From the NCBI RefSeq assembly GCF_001704415.2, contig NC_030819.1:37566575-37630574 (forward strand): a DNA stretch of 64,000 bases. The letters run 5' to 3'. The position numbers and the translations under genes were made by a program. This document shows, piece after piece, positions 44,741 through 57,501 of this stretch. Below the pieces are notes generated by a model. It was not told the origin of the DNA and searched no databases. It saw nothing but the letters and a program-made list of their open reading frames with translations. Positions within the stretch are counted from its first letter, which is position 1, and each line of letters opens with the position of its first letter. Source of the stretch: Capra hircus (Eukaryota > Chordata > Mammalia > Artiodactyla > Bovidae).

Positions 44741-46379
44741 TTCTGGTCAATCTTCTAGTCTAACTTTTACACTTCTGTATAATTGTTTAAAGTGTACAGG
44801 AAAAAAGCGCAGACCTGAAAGATAGAATGCTTTTTAAAAAAGTGAAAGGTGCAATAGTCAGAATTCTTGGAGATGGAATTAGATAACGTGAAAGTAGATG
44901 TGTAAGAGCATTACCAGTAAAAATGTCAAATTAGCACAGAATTTGATATCATCATTAATTATTACAGCTGAAAACATTGTTTGAAGAATCCAGAGAGATA
45001 ACGGCTAGAGGTGGATGTACCTGGAAGGTGACAGATTAATTAATTTTGGGTTGAGTGTATGCATTTTGCCTTTGGCAGCTAACTAGTGATGTCTTTCTCC
45101 ATTGCATTGCCTGGACCTAGAGTTTTGAGGAAGACAGGAAAGACCTTTCCAGTGATATGTCTTGCATGATTGTCTAGGCGATGCTATGGTTGCACCATTG
45201 TATTTTTGATATAATCCTTTAAAAGCAATTACTTTTGTTTCACCTTTTAATAACATGACAAACACTACATAGAGCTTTTAGATGCTTTGACAATCCTTCT
45301 TAGATAAAATAAACAGTAAAGGTCATTTGTTTTAGCTTTACTTTTTTCAAACATACTTAAGAAATAACATCATGCCTAGGGTTTTCAAGGAATGTGAGAT
45401 ATTTGTTACAAAATCTTAACCCAATGATATGTTTAACATATAAAATAAGGCAGTGAATATAAGACCTGGTTTATAAGTTTATGTAGTTTTCTGGCCACTG
45501 TGGAGACCCTTGTGGTTGATTGTTTCTTTTTTATTTCATTAGACTAGTTCTAACAAAAAAAAGTTAACTTGTATTTTTGTTTTTCCTGTTGTTGTTTTTT
45601 TTTTTTTTTTTTTTTTTTGCATATTCCTAATTCTTTAGCGCTGTTTCTTCAGCCTTTACCAGAGACAAGCACTCAACAGCTCATGTTTTAATAAGATAAT
45701 CCATTTTGGGTTTGATAAGGACCCATTTGACATCACTGTAGGTCAGGAAAGGTGGAGATACAGGTTAATAGTCATTTCCTTTGTTTCCTACAGAAAATAA
45801 ATGACTTAATTTTTGATAGTGATCTTCATTGTCCCTAGGCACAGAGGACCAGTGATGTTATTTCATTACATATTCTGTTCAATTTTTTTCATTACTGTCC
45901 AAATGACTTTTCATAAAGGAAAGTGGTGATGAATACGTTAATATATAGTACTCTTAAACTCATACTTTGGCAAATACCTATTTTGTTCTAAGTTTTGATA
46001 ACCATGAAAGTCTGTAAAACACTAAATCCCAGGAAAAAAAGTGAAAGTAAAGACATAGTTAATTCTTGTCTTGAATATATAAGCTTACGAGATGACTTCT
46101 TTGTATAGTTTTTTCCCCTTACTTTACCGAAACCTGTGTTTCCAAGTTTGAATAAATTTGACTCTGTTAGTATCTTTTATAATATTCAAACATACTCACC
46201 TTGTGAGACATTTTCTTCAATGCATAACAGATCCCTGAGTAAGCAAAAATGTATGGAAATTAAACAGTATACCCAAAGATTCATGTATCCCGGAGTGTAG
46301 TAGGTCCTTTACGGGATGTTGGAGGGCCCTATGGCACGTTTGGCTTTTCCTACTGGACATCCTGCCTCAGGCTTCATGT
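44741..46379. other. Intronic sequence with long poly(T)
   Basis: A T run of about 26 bases at 45594-45619 may be an antisense retroposon tail without a recognisable body. No exon was named. Confidence 0.5.
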
Positions 46380-46790
46380 CCAATGTAGAAAACCAGTGCC
46401 ATTCTTGACATTTCTGTTGACTCTCACCCCATGCTTCCTCTTCCTTGTCCTCATCCAAAGCTGTTCCTTCTTCCTGTAAACTGTCTCTCTCAAAGAATCT
46501 TCCTCCTCCTTATTCCCACTGCCACTGCCTTGGGTCAAGACCTCACCACCTCTCCCCTGAGTTATTGCAGTAGCCTGTGGCTACTTCCTTCGCATCAAAT
46601 TCTGTATGTAGATAAGCCATCTTCCAAAGCAAGTCCAGCACTAGCTTTCCAAACACAAACGTTAAACATATTATGCTTTTGTTTCATGATGCCCCGCCAC
46701 CTATTGTGTGTTGCCCAAACACGTTTCTTCCTCACTTACCTTCAGTTTTCTCAAGGCCGGGAGTCTTTCTCTCTTAGTCACTTGGGCCTC
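46380..46790 (+). mobile_element. L2-like ancient LINE fragment
   Basis: CCCACTGCCACTGCCTTGGG, CCTCACCACCTCTCCCCTGA, GTTATTGCAGTAGCCTGTGG and a cytosine-rich body follow the layout of a common mammalian L2-type repeat. The 128-codon open frame here reflects that composition and is not a host gene. Confidence 0.55.
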
Positions 46791-47006
46791 TTTCAACTAG
46801 CACATTGCAGTCACTAAAAAACACTTTTCAATGAATTACCATACCATATAAGACCATTTGCCAGTTAACACCAAGTTGCTTATCTGCTCTTATCTCTAGT
46901 TCCTTTTCCAGTGAACCACACAATGTTCCAGCCACATGGATCCTTTACTGTTCTTCACAAATATGAGAATTTCATTGCCCTTCATTGCGTATGCTCTTCT
47001 TCCCAT

Positions 47007-47130
47007 GTGGAGAAAGAAATGGCAACCCACTCCAATTTCCTTGCCTGGAAAATTCCATGGACAGAGGAGCCTGGCAGGCTGCAGCCCATGGGGTTGCAAA
47101 GAGTCAGACACAACTGAGCACATACATACC
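47007..47130 (+). mobile_element. Bov-tA SINE, sense, 5'-truncated
   Basis: GAGAAAGAAATGGCAACCCA through GGGTTGCAAAGAGTCAGACA. TCTTCCCAT flanks it at 46998-47006 and 47131-47139. Confidence 0.92.
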
Positions 47131-47261
47131 TCTTCCCATCTGTTTCTCAGCAACCAGTTACCACCTGGGTCAGATGAACTCTGGGCATGAAGTGATTTTA
47201 GATTTATTTGCATTTATTCTTCTCAACAAACATTTGCTGAGCACATACTGCGTATTGTATG

Positions 47262-47471
47262 TGTGTGTGCTCACTCAGCCGTGTCCGACTCTTTGCTACC
47301 CGATGGACTCTAGGCCACCAGCCTCCGCTGTCCATGAAATTTCCCAGGCAGAAACACTGGACTCGGTTGCCATTTCTTACTCCAGAGGATCTTCCTTACA
47401 CGGGGATTGCACACCACGTCTCTTGTATCTCCTGCATTGGCAATCAGGTTCTTTACCATTGAGCCACCTGT
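47262..47471 (-). mobile_element. Bov-tA SINE, antisense
   Basis: GTGTGTGCTCACTCAGCCGT at the tail to CATTGAGCCACCTG at the head. It has a GT-rich (CA) tail and forms an inverted pair with the sense copy 131 bases upstream. Confidence 0.88.
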
Positions 47472-47755
47472 TAGACACACATATAAACCAGGGGCTAGGC
47501 ATACTCTTATGAACAAAAAGGCAAAGTCATGGTCATCCTGGAATTTACGTTCTGGTGTAATAGCAGATAAAGAATTAGTCAGCTAGTGATGGAACACAAA
47601 GGTGGGACAGAATATACAGAGGCGTGGAGGACCAGCACATTTGACTTGGTTGAGGTGTAACCTGAGCAGAATGGTGGAAAACAGGTTTGGGTAACTTTTT
47701 AGAGGCACTTTGATGAATGGTTCAAGGTACTTTTTCTAGAACAAGGTAAATCTTC
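47472..47755. other. Intronic sequence, nothing recognised
   Basis: Unique-looking sequence leading to the minisatellite. Confidence 0.5.
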
Positions 47756-48558
<803 letters not shown>

Positions 48559-48754
48559 CCTTCAGCGTGTCCATGAGCAAGCCCGCCTTTGCCCTGCTCC
48601 TCCCATTGTACTCCTGGTTCTCAGCCTTTTGATGTAACAGCCTGAAGGACATTAGCCAGAGTGGCTGAGATACTGCTGGGCTCGTGCAGCTTTGAAGCCA
48701 ATGTCAAAGTACCCAGTAGTTAAGAATCTCTATCCCTGGTAGCAATAGAAAATA

Positions 48755-49045
48755 GATATTAGTCTCAGATATAGACTAGTAACCTTGGACAGGTTGCTTA
48801 ATCTCTCTGAACCTAAATTTTCTTGTCTAATATGCACATAGTAAAAAAAAAAATTGTTGGGATACTAAATGTCTAGAATGGAACTCTATAAAACTTCCTC
48901 TTTTGTTCACTGATGTTTCCTAAATACCTAGACAGTGCCTAGTACTCAGTGTTTTTTGAATGAATGAATGATATAACAAATATAAAGCACTGGAAACAAC
49001 ACTTGGTGCATAAATGCTCAGTAAATGATACTTGTTATTATAGTT
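48755..49045 (+). mobile_element. MIR SINE, sense, split by an L2-like 3' end
   Basis: AACCTTGGACAGGTTGCTTA and ATCTCTCTGAACCTAAATTT match the MIR body, and AAATGCTCAGTAAATGATAC matches its end. Between them, 48896-48972 (TTGTTCACTGATGTTTCCTA...TGAATGAATGAATGAT) resembles an L2 3' end. Confidence 0.7.
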
Positions 49046-49440
49046 GTTTCTATATATGTGTTTTAAGTATTGTAGTTGTTACATAATTATTTTTTGAAAT
49101 TATGAGACCCTGGAGTCGGATTGTGGTTGTGTTGCACTAGTTTTCCTAGGGGTAACCTTGTTTCTATACTCTAGTCCCTGACTTTGCCCCATTTTCTTTT
49201 GTAGTGCCTCATGGTTCACAGACATGGCTTGGATAGAATGAAATAACTTGGCTGTAGCACAGACCCTCACTGCATGTTTTAGGAGAGATTTGGTCAACTC
49301 ATGACCAAATAATTCAGAGTATGAATGACAAAATTAGTTTTATTACAGTTTGTATTAATGCTGGGGTGGAAATTTAAGTGCTCAGATGACATTTCTAAAA
49401 ATTTTAGTGTAAACTATTATTTTAATAATTTAGCACTTTG
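49046..49440. other. Intronic sequence, nothing recognised
   Basis: No repeat or exon was named. Confidence 0.5.
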
Positions 49441-49590
49441 TGCTGTGTACTAAGTCGCTTCAGTTGTGCCCAACTCTTTGCGACCCTGTGGACTGTAGCC
49501 AGGCTCCTCTGTCCATGGGATTCTCCAGGCAATAATACTGAAGGGGTTTCCATCTCTTCCTCCTGGGGATCTTCCCGACCCTTTACCAAC
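49441..49590 (-). mobile_element. Bov-tA SINE, antisense, head missing
   Basis: AAGTCGCTTCAGTTGTGCCC through GGGGATCTTCCCGACCC. The tRNA-derived head is absent at the right end. Confidence 0.87.
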
Positions 49591-50639
49591 ATAGAAAACA
49601 GTGATTCTTCCTGTCAGGAAAATACAAGTTACTGCATTGCATGTGCAGTTTTACCAGTTCTTAAGAAAGACACAATTCCATGTTTCAGTGTGAGGGGATT
49701 ATGGAAGGGTTTTGTTTTTGAGACTGGAGACAGTTTCAGAAAATTGTATATATGGATCATTGAAACCACTGAAGGAAATTTAAGCTGTGAGTCCCAGTGT
49801 GTCTATAGATTGACTTCTAGTGGTCCCAGTTAAGAATGGTCATTAATGTGACATCCACTCTGCCATGCTGCAAAGCAATGAAACACGACAGTCTGGGTCA
49901 GAGGGGCAGTCTGCGTTTGAACTGGTGTTTATTTTGTACCATTTGAGATACTCTGATTAGGTGTATGCCCACTACAGAATTGATTTACCAGTGTTGAGGC
50001 TATGTGAGCTTAGAAAAATAAGCTTTTATACTTTAAGTGATTATAAATTATATGTGAGGCCCAAATGTATGTCTCTTGAATGTAAAAGGTAGGAGACAGA
50101 ATTCCTATATCATCTTAAGTACATGAAACTATTGTGAAAACATTGAATGAGCCATTTAGGACAGGACTATTTTCAAAATAGTAGCAGATCAGATTACCAT
50201 AGATTTTTCTGGATGTTGAATTCAGGATGGGACTGACTGAATTAATTATGAGATGTTTCTAGGATAGGAATGTATAATCATAATAAGCCAAGTAAATATG
50301 TTGAAAGATTGATTTAAAGAAGAAAATGTGAAATAGCTTTGATACCAGTGATTTATTTGAATTCTTATTATTATTCCCCAAAATGTTGATACTTCGCTGG
50401 TGATTGGAAGTTGCACGTCCCATTTGTTCAATGACTGAATCAGCTCAGCCCTGAGAGGAACCATTGATGGAGATTCTAGAGTTCGTCTCTTGGGGCCTTC
50501 AGTAAGGTGCTCGTGTCTTTTCCCGTGTTGATGAGGGTTGCCTGTGAGCATATGTGCACAGAGAAAGGGAGTAAGAAGGAGAGGGAGAGAGGAGTGTAGT
50601 GGATGGGAGGGAGCTTAGCTAGGACTCAGGCTCATTTGA
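49591..50639. other. Intronic sequence, nothing recognised
   Basis: Unique-looking, moderately AT-rich. A purine-rich patch (GAGAGGGAGAGAGG) lies near 50580. Confidence 0.5.
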
Positions 50640-50999
50640 TTTGGAATCAAGCTGCACCAATTACTAGTTGTGTGACCTTGGATAGTTTAACTTCATTGTG
50701 TCTCAAATGCTTGGTTTACTATAAGGACTGAAAGTGAAAGTGAAGTTGCTCAGTCGTATCTGACTGTTTGCGACCCCATGGAATATAGCTCACCAGGCTT
50801 GACCGTCCATGGGATTTTCCAGGCAAGAGTACTGGAGTGGGTTGCCATTGTCTTCTCCAGAGGATCTTCCCAACCCAGGGATCAAACCCAGGTCTCCCGC
50901 ACTGTAGGCAGAGGCTATATAAGGACTAAATGAGTACAAATCTCTTACACAGTGTCTAGTCCACAGCAGATATGCAAATAGTAGGCGTTATTATTTGTT
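50640..50999 (+). mobile_element. MIR SINE, sense, split by a Bov-tA
   Basis: CACCAATTACTAGTTGTGTG and ACCTTGGATAGTTTAACTTC lie before the SINE, and GACTAAATGAGTACAAATCT and AGTAGGCGTTATTATTTG after it, in MIR order. Confidence 0.75.
50730..50917 (-). mobile_element. Bov-tA SINE, antisense, with target-site duplication
   Basis: TATAAGGACT flanks it at 50720-50729 and 50918-50927, a perfect 10-base duplication within the older MIR. The tail starts AAAGTGAAAGTGAAGTTGCT, a Bov-A2-like end. Confidence 0.92.
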
Positions 51000-51006
51000 T
51001 GTTTGT

Positions 51007-51210
51007 TGTTGTTTAGTTGCTTAGTTGTGTCTCTTTTTGACCCCATGGACTGCAGCCCAACAGGCTCTTCTGTCCATGGGATTCTCCAGGCACGATTTCT
51101 GGATTGTGCTGCCATGCCCTCCTCCAGGGGATCGTCCCAACCAGGGATTGAACCTGTGTCCCTGAGTCTCAGCAGGCAGATTCTTCATGGCTGAGCCACC
51201 GGAAAAGCCC
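51007..51210 (-). mobile_element. Bov-tA SINE, antisense
   Basis: TAGTTGCTTAGTTGTGTCTC to GAGCCACCGGAAAAGCCC, full-length, with a (GTTT)n left end at about 50997-51012. Confidence 0.9.
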
Positions 51211-51537
51211 ATTGTGTGTGTTACCAAGATATTAATAATAGTAAAATTATAGTTGTTTTATACTACCTCTTGTTGCATAACAGCAGATAATGGAAGCCTT
51301 GACTGGACACTGTTCTAATCTCTGAGATGATCCTTACAACGAGCAAAATTCACTCATTCTCTTGCATTTCAGCCAAAATTTGGGAGTTGGATAAAACACT
51401 TGAATGACCTATTGGTTGAATGGCATAAATGCTTGAAAAAAGTTGTTACTGTTGTTGATTTTGTTGTTATGTTAGAATTGAGTCAAAAAGGGTGGTGATT
51501 GACTTTTTTATGAAGTGGTTTTTTAGTAAAGCCTAAT
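51211..51537. other. Intronic sequence, nothing recognised
   Basis: No family named. Confidence 0.5.
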
Positions 51538-51670
51538 GCCCGCAAATTTGGAAAACTCAGCAGTGGCCACAGGACTGGAAAAGGTTTTCATTCCAATCTC
51601 AAAAGGCAATTCCAAAGAATGCTCAAACTACTGCACAGTTGCACTCATCTCACATGCTAGTAAAGTAATG

Positions 51671-52011
51671 CACTAACACATATATATGGAATTTAGGAAG
51701 ATGGCAATGACGACCCTGTATGCAAGACAGGAAAAAAGACACAGATGTGTATACCAGACTTTTGGACTCAGAGGGAGAGGGAGAGGGTGGGATGATTTGG
51801 GAGGATGGGAATTCTAACATGTATACTGTCATGTAAGAATTGAATCGCCAGTCCATGTCTGACGTAGGGTGCAGCTTGCTTGGGGCTGGTGCATGGGGAT
51901 GACCCAGAGAGATGTTGTGGGGAGGGAGGTGGGAGGGGGGTTCATGTTTGGGAACGCATGTAAGAATTAAAGATTTTAAAATTTAAAAAAAATAAATTAA
52001 AAAAAAATAAA
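51671..52011 (+). mobile_element. Young ruminant L1 3' end, sense, inside BovB
   Basis: TAAAGTAAT flanks it at 51661-51669 and 52012-52020. The body is L1 3' UTR from ACACATATATATGGAATTTA to GGGAACGCATGTAAGAATTA plus an A-rich tail. It is almost identical to the reverse complement of about 13775-14070, so both belong to one recent subfamily. Confidence 0.92.
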
Positions 52012-52025
52012 TAAAGTAATCTGCA

Positions 52026-52050
52026 CAACAACAACAACAACAACAACAAA
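52026..52050 (+). repeat. (CAA)n microsatellite at L1/BovB boundary
   Basis: About eight CAA units sit just after the right target-site copy, where related BovB copies have only CTCAAAATTC. The tract is specific to this copy. Confidence 0.8.
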
Positions 52051-53326
52051 AATTCTCCAAGCCAGGCTTCAGCAATACGTGAACCGTGAACTCCCTGATG
52101 TTCAAGCTGGTTTTAGAAAAGGCAGAGGAACCAGAGATCAAATTGCCATCATCCGCTGGATCATGGAGAAAGCAAGAGAGTTCCAGAAAAACATGTACTT
52201 CTGCTTTCTTGACTATGCCAAAGCCTTTGACTGTGCGGATCACAATAAACTGTGGAAAATTCTGAAAGAGATGTGAATACCAGACCACCTAACCTGCCTC
52301 TTGAGAAATCTGTATGCAGGTGAGGAAGCAACAGTTAGAATTGGACATGGAACAACAGACTGGTTCCAAATAGGAAAAGGAGTACGTCAAGGCTGTATAT
52401 TGTCACCCTGCTTATTTAACTTATATGCAGAGTACATCATGAGAAACGCTGGACTGGAAGAACCACAAGCTGGAATCAAGATTGCCAGGAGAAATATCAA
52501 TAACCTCAGAAATGCAGATGACACCACCCTTATGGCAGAAAGTGAAGAGGAACTAAAAAGCCTCTTGATGAAAGTGAAAGAGGAGAGTGAAAAAGTTGGC
52601 CTAAAGCTCCACATTCAGAAAACGAAGATCATGGCATCTGGTCCCATCACTTCATGTGAAATAGATGGGGAAACAGTGGAAACAGTGTCTTTATTTTTTT
52701 GGGCTCCAAAATCACTGCAGATGGTGACTGCAGCCATGAAATTAAAAGATGCTTACTCCTTGGAAGAAAAGTTATGACCAACCTAGACAGCATATTCAAA
52801 AGCAGAGACATTACTTTGCCGACTAAGGTCCGTCTAGTCGAGGCTATGGTTTTTCCTGTGGTCATGTATGGATGTGAGAGTTGGACTGTGAAGAAGGCTG
52901 AGCGCTGAAGAATTGATGCTTTTGAACTGTGGTGTTGGAGAAGACTCTTGAGAGTCCCTTGGACTGCAAGGAGATCCAACCAGTCCATTCTGAAGGAGAT
53001 CAGCCCTGGGATTTCTTTGGAAGGAATGATGCTAAAGCTGAAACTCCAGTACTTTGGCCACCTCATGTGAAGAGTTGACTCATTGGAAAAGACTCTGATG
53101 CTGGGAGGGATTGGAGGCAGGAGGAGAAGGGGACGACAGAGGATGAGATGGCTGGATGGCATCACGGACTCGATGGACGTGAGTCTGAGTGAACTCCAGG
53201 AGTTGGTGATGGACAGGGAGGCTTGGAGTGCTGCGATTCCTGGGGTCGCAAAGAGTTGGACACGACTGAGCAACTGAACTGAACTGAATTTCCTTATAAT
53301 CTGATACTTTTACTTTTCCTATAAAA

Positions 53327-53538
53327 AGTGAAAGTGAAAGTCACACAGTCATGTTCCGCTCTTTGCAACCCCAAAGGCTGTAGCCCCAAGGCTCCTTTTG
53401 CCATGGAATTCTCCAGGCCAGAATACTGGAGTGGCTAGCTGTTCCCTTCTCTAGGGGATATTTCCAACCCAGGGATTGAACCCTGGTTTCCTGCATTGCA
53501 GGCAGATTCTTTACTCTCTGAGGCACCTGGGAAGCCCA
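53327..53538 (-). mobile_element. Bov-tA SINE, antisense
   Basis: AGTGAAAGTGAAAGTCACAC through GAGGCACCTGGGAAGCCC. Left member of a tight inverted pair. Confidence 0.9.
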
Positions 53539-53576
53539 AAAAAGGGTGATGCTTTTCCCCAGTTCGTGTGTTTGCA

Positions 53577-53806
53577 ATAGGGCTTCCAAGGTGGCGCTAG
53601 TGGTAGAGAACCTGCCTGCCAATGCAGGAGACCTAAGAGTCATGGATTCCATCCCTTAGTTGCAAAGATCTGCCGGAGCAGAGCATGGCAGCCCACTCCA
53701 GTGTTCTTATCTGAGAATTGCATGGACAGAGGAGCTTGGCCGGCTAGGGTCTACAGGGTCTCAAAGAGTCATACAAAACGGAAGCGACTTAGCACACACA
53801 CACACA
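53577..53806 (+). mobile_element. Bov-tA-like SINE, sense, older variant
   Basis: AGGGCTTCCAAGGTGGCGCT head, CCACTCCAGTGTTCTTATCT, and a (CA)n end at about 53794-53806. TGTTTGCA flanks it at 53569-53576 and 53807-53814. It differs from the usual Bov-tA at several diagnostic places, suggesting an older subfamily. Confidence 0.85.
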
Positions 53807-53947
53807 TGTTTGCATTATAAACTCCTCAGAGTCTTTTCTGAACGTACCTCAGCCAATTTGGTGCATGCATCCTGAATTGCTACTATGTCCCTTTGATCAT
53901 TATTGAATGTAACTTGGGCATGGGAGGGGCCAATTCATATTTCTCGT

Positions 53948-53993
53948 TCAGTTCAGTGCAGTTCAGTCGCTCAGTCGTGTCTGACTCCTTGCG
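53948..53993 (-). mobile_element. Bov-tA/BovB 3'-end fragment, antisense
   Basis: TTCAGTTCAGTGCAGTTCAG and TCGCTCAGTCGTGTCTGACT match the reverse-complement 3' terminus. Only about 46 bases. Confidence 0.8.
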
Positions 53994-56900
53994 TCTCATT
54001 ACCTGTAGCCAAACAGTGAAGATTCATGATGTTTAAATGAATATGTCCTGCATCTTGAGAAATCACAACTAATCTCAGTAGATATTTTTGGCTTATGAAG
54101 GGAAACGTGGTTTAAAAATTAGATTTATTGAATGTTGACTAGCGTGTTCTTTATTTATTACTTAAATTGTGCAAACTGGATAACCCATATTCTGGAGGAG
54201 GGGGAGGAGGAGACCTGTATTCTGGGATTTGGAGGATTCCAGTCTACCACTCCAAATTGTACTAGTTGACTTGGAAAGTCATCCTTGTTCTCTGTTTTTT
54301 TTATGGGAGATTAGCAGTGAGCATCATTTTTTTTCCTTCCTCACTGTTCCATTAAGAATACTATGAGATGCCAGGATTGAGCACAGTTGTTTTATACCTC
54401 CTTTGACTGGGAGAACTAGTATCAGCTGGACTGCTAAACGCCAAATCTTATTTGGCCAGTACGAATGTCCAGAGTACCATTCTGATCCAGTGCACATGTA
54501 ACTGATCAACAGCCAGTAAATTGGTAAATTTGGCTGTAATTGATACAGTTTACTCAGATGAATTAAGTAGCATAGGTATATAGATGTGTGCATGAATATA
54601 AGCACATGCACATAAATTATATAGGGTTGTATAATATCACAAAGTTTGTCACAACGTAAAGAGTACCATGTTACTAAAATTGATGACTGTAATTTTATTT
54701 TCCTCTGGGGACTCAATCGGGCAATTGGATTCTCCTGTAAATGCATTTTGATCAAGATCATGGCAAGATATGTTTGACAGCAATTTCAAATTATTACAGT
54801 TTGTTACATATTTAAAGTCTGCAGTCAGTTGAGACTGTATGTATCTGATTTTAGCTTAGAGAGATAAATCTATTGTGTTTTGTTCCAAGGACTATACTCT
54901 TAATGCTGTAAAATTATCACGTGTTTTATAAAAACCATACACCTTGTTGGATGGTCTGGAATATGGTGTGATGCACCGAATATGTGTGTTTGTATTTATG
55001 CTAAACAAGGTTAGAATCATGAATGCAGAGATTAATATCCCTTATGTGTGTATAATATAACTTTCAGGCATATGTATGCATTGAATCTGTACTAGTTGCA
55101 AGAGTTTCTTAAAGATTGGTTCCTTAGCTGTGAATAGTGTTATTTATGATGTTTATTATGGCTGTGCTTTGGCTGATTCTGGAAAAACCAGAGGAAGAGA
55201 AATATTTGCAGGGCAAACTTTATTTAAAAAGAAATTTTTTTTGGAAAACGTATTGGATTTTTGTTGACTTGTACATGAAACTGACATGTAATCGTGTCTT
55301 TAACACATCTAGAATTATTTGAGTACAACAACAGCAACACAAATGATATTGCAAATACAGTGATATTTAAATGTACTCAATGGAATATGAACCCAGTCAG
55401 CGTTTTATGATTTATCTGTTTTTAACCTCAAAGGCTGTGGTTAGCTTGCCTTTAAAAAAAAAAAAAAACAAAACAAGAATGAGTTGATCACAGCCAGCCA
55501 GGAAAACAGCTGAAGTATATCAGCTGTAAATTGGTATAAAGCACTAAAAGGGACATTAGCCTCTAATCAGATTCTAACAGTTCATTAAACCTGCTTTTCC
55601 AGAACCGTTCTTTGTCTTTCCCCTCTCTTTGCAAGGCATCTTCTTCCCTTTCCACCTGGGCAAGACCTCCTCCAGGGTAGGAAACTATATCAACTCATCC
55701 TTCATTGTCTACCAACCAAATAGCCTCCCAGAGGCTTTGTTAGGGCAAATTCCTGGCTGCTGTGAAGGACTGGGCATTTGAGGGTTGGGTACCTCTTTCC
55801 TAGGCTTCCCTGAGGCTGAGAGGGGACAAGCCCAGCTGGCCACTTCCAACCGTGGAAGCAAGTGCCCCGTTGGGATTTGAGATCCATGCCTGATGTGTAA
55901 GCAATCCATCAGTCTCCCTGAAAGGATTTTAAGCTTGGAACAAATGCACTGAGCTCACCAGTTAACACCAGATTTCCTCCTATTCTAAGCCATGAGGGTA
56001 TGAAAATCCCTCCAAGATACAGACAAATCAAAAGCAAACATTAAAAAAAGTATCCTATCAGTGTTAATAATATTGTACTTTTCTAAGAGAGGAACATGAC
56101 AGTAATTTTCTTTTTATTCCCTAACAAACTAGGTAGCATGGAATTTCTGAATGCTCATTAGTTAGCTTTAGTGTAAATTTGCTTTTTCTTGCTGTTGGTT
56201 TCTCTGAGCAAATATTTGTCATGAGTGGCTCCATACATTTTATTTCTTAGAGTATTTTTGTTAAACAAAAAAGAGAGTCCAGAAATGGGAGAAATAATTA
56301 GAGCTTCACCATGCTGCGCTCTGTTGGTATTATTTGGTAATAAAAGCATTTAATTTATGATGTGTTGAAGTGGGAGTTTTTATCCAACTGTCTGCTGGGG
56401 AGAAAAGCAACTCTATGAATGGGGAAAACTTGATGGTTTAGAAGTGATTTTAACCTTTGTCACCATGTAGGCAAACATTTAGAAAATGTCTTTTTTCTTT
56501 TAGTAAGACCACTGAAGTGTCATAGTTACATTCTATAACTGAGCAAAGAAACTGTCCTAAAAATTCAGTCAAACTTAGTGATTTTAATTTCTGGGTTTAG
56601 TCAGTATTTGAGAGTAAAGTTGGCATTCTCAACATATTTTAAAACATGAGCCTGATTTTGGCCTGAAGCAAACACTGATGTGTGGCTTTATGACTCCCTT
56701 CCTAGGTTTTTGACTTCAGAAAATCCCCAAAGTTGTGGAAATTAGTCAAAGATAACCTTAATTTAATCTTTCTATAAATGTTGTTGGAAATTCTCCTGAA
56801 CCACATAGAAGTAAGGTTTTCCTTTCAAGAGGTGGCAAATGGAGCCAAACATATACCAGAACAAAAAAACAAATTGTTGTTTATTCTTTGATTATGATTT

Positions 56901-57467
56901 CAGCTTAAGAATTCATTCTTAATCCAAGACTTACATTAGTTGTTTTCGAAGAAGGTGTTTGAGGTTGATAGGTGGAAATTTTCATTGGATCAGGTATGCC
57001 ACAATACCAGAATTAACTGTCTAGTGTTATAGTTTCTTGCTTTTAAAATCATTTAGACTTTGACAGGAATATGAGAGTATATAAATTATTGTGATCTGTT
57101 TTCTTCTTTATGGATTTCTGTATGCAATACAACCTCCAAAGCTAAAGGAATAAAGAAACTTGCCTTGCATTTCCTTCCACTATTTGCAAAAGCTTGATGA
57201 ATTATTTCAGCCCCGTATAAATTAATGTAAGGTTTCCTTACTCCAGTTTATTATCATCTGACCTGCAACCCAGAGGTCAGAGAATCAGACTGATTAATTC
57301 AAGTTCTTGGTCATTATTTCTAATGAAAGTTCAGAATGGGGGGATAATTGGTGGTGCGGGTATTCTCACTTAATTATACTATATTGTTAAAACCTTAGGT
57401 TAGCAGTACTAAATGTGCTACAATGATGGCAGATTCTACCAGATGTCCTCCGTTGAAGGCTTTATAG
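53994..57467. other. KLF12 upstream intron, free of ruminant retroposons
   Basis: About 3.5 kb with no Bov-tA, BovB or recent L1. Non-repetitive, moderately AT-rich stretches such as 55370-55570 and 56110-56560 look like possible conserved non-coding DNA, but this is inference. Confidence 0.5.
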
Positions 57468-57501
57468 CTGAATTTCCCTCTCTCCCTTTTTTTATTCTCA
57501 G
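57468..57501 (+). other. Splice acceptor: polypyrimidine tract and AG before KLF12 exon
   Basis: A pyrimidine-rich run (CCCTCTCTCCC, then seven or more T) leads to ATTCTCAG, with the AG at 57500-57501. This is a strong acceptor. It places the first exon base at 57502, directly before the AAT codon of the recognised reading frame. Confidence 0.85.

Larger units (their letters stand above)
51538..53282 (+). mobile_element. BovB LINE, sense, 5'-truncated, split by young L1
   Basis: It begins CAAATTTGGAAAACTCAGCA and ends ACTGAGCAACTGAACTGAAC. The L1 3' end at 51671-52011 separates the first 130 or so bases from the RT region. Pieces at 52079-52276, 52301-52777, 52699-52908 and 53083-53277 are in different registers. 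A TGA replaces the glycine codon after MET at 52273. The catalytic motif is RNADD instead of RYADD. Dead copy. Confidence 0.92.

Noticed and set aside
46431..46817. 128-codon open frame rich in Leu, Pro and Ser
   Set aside because: The DNA resembles an ancient L2-type repeat, and there is no splice or codon-use support.
54324..54761. 145-codon minus-strand frame upstream of the KLF12 exon
   Set aside because: Opposite strand to KLF12, no recognised domain and no splice context. Treated as chance.
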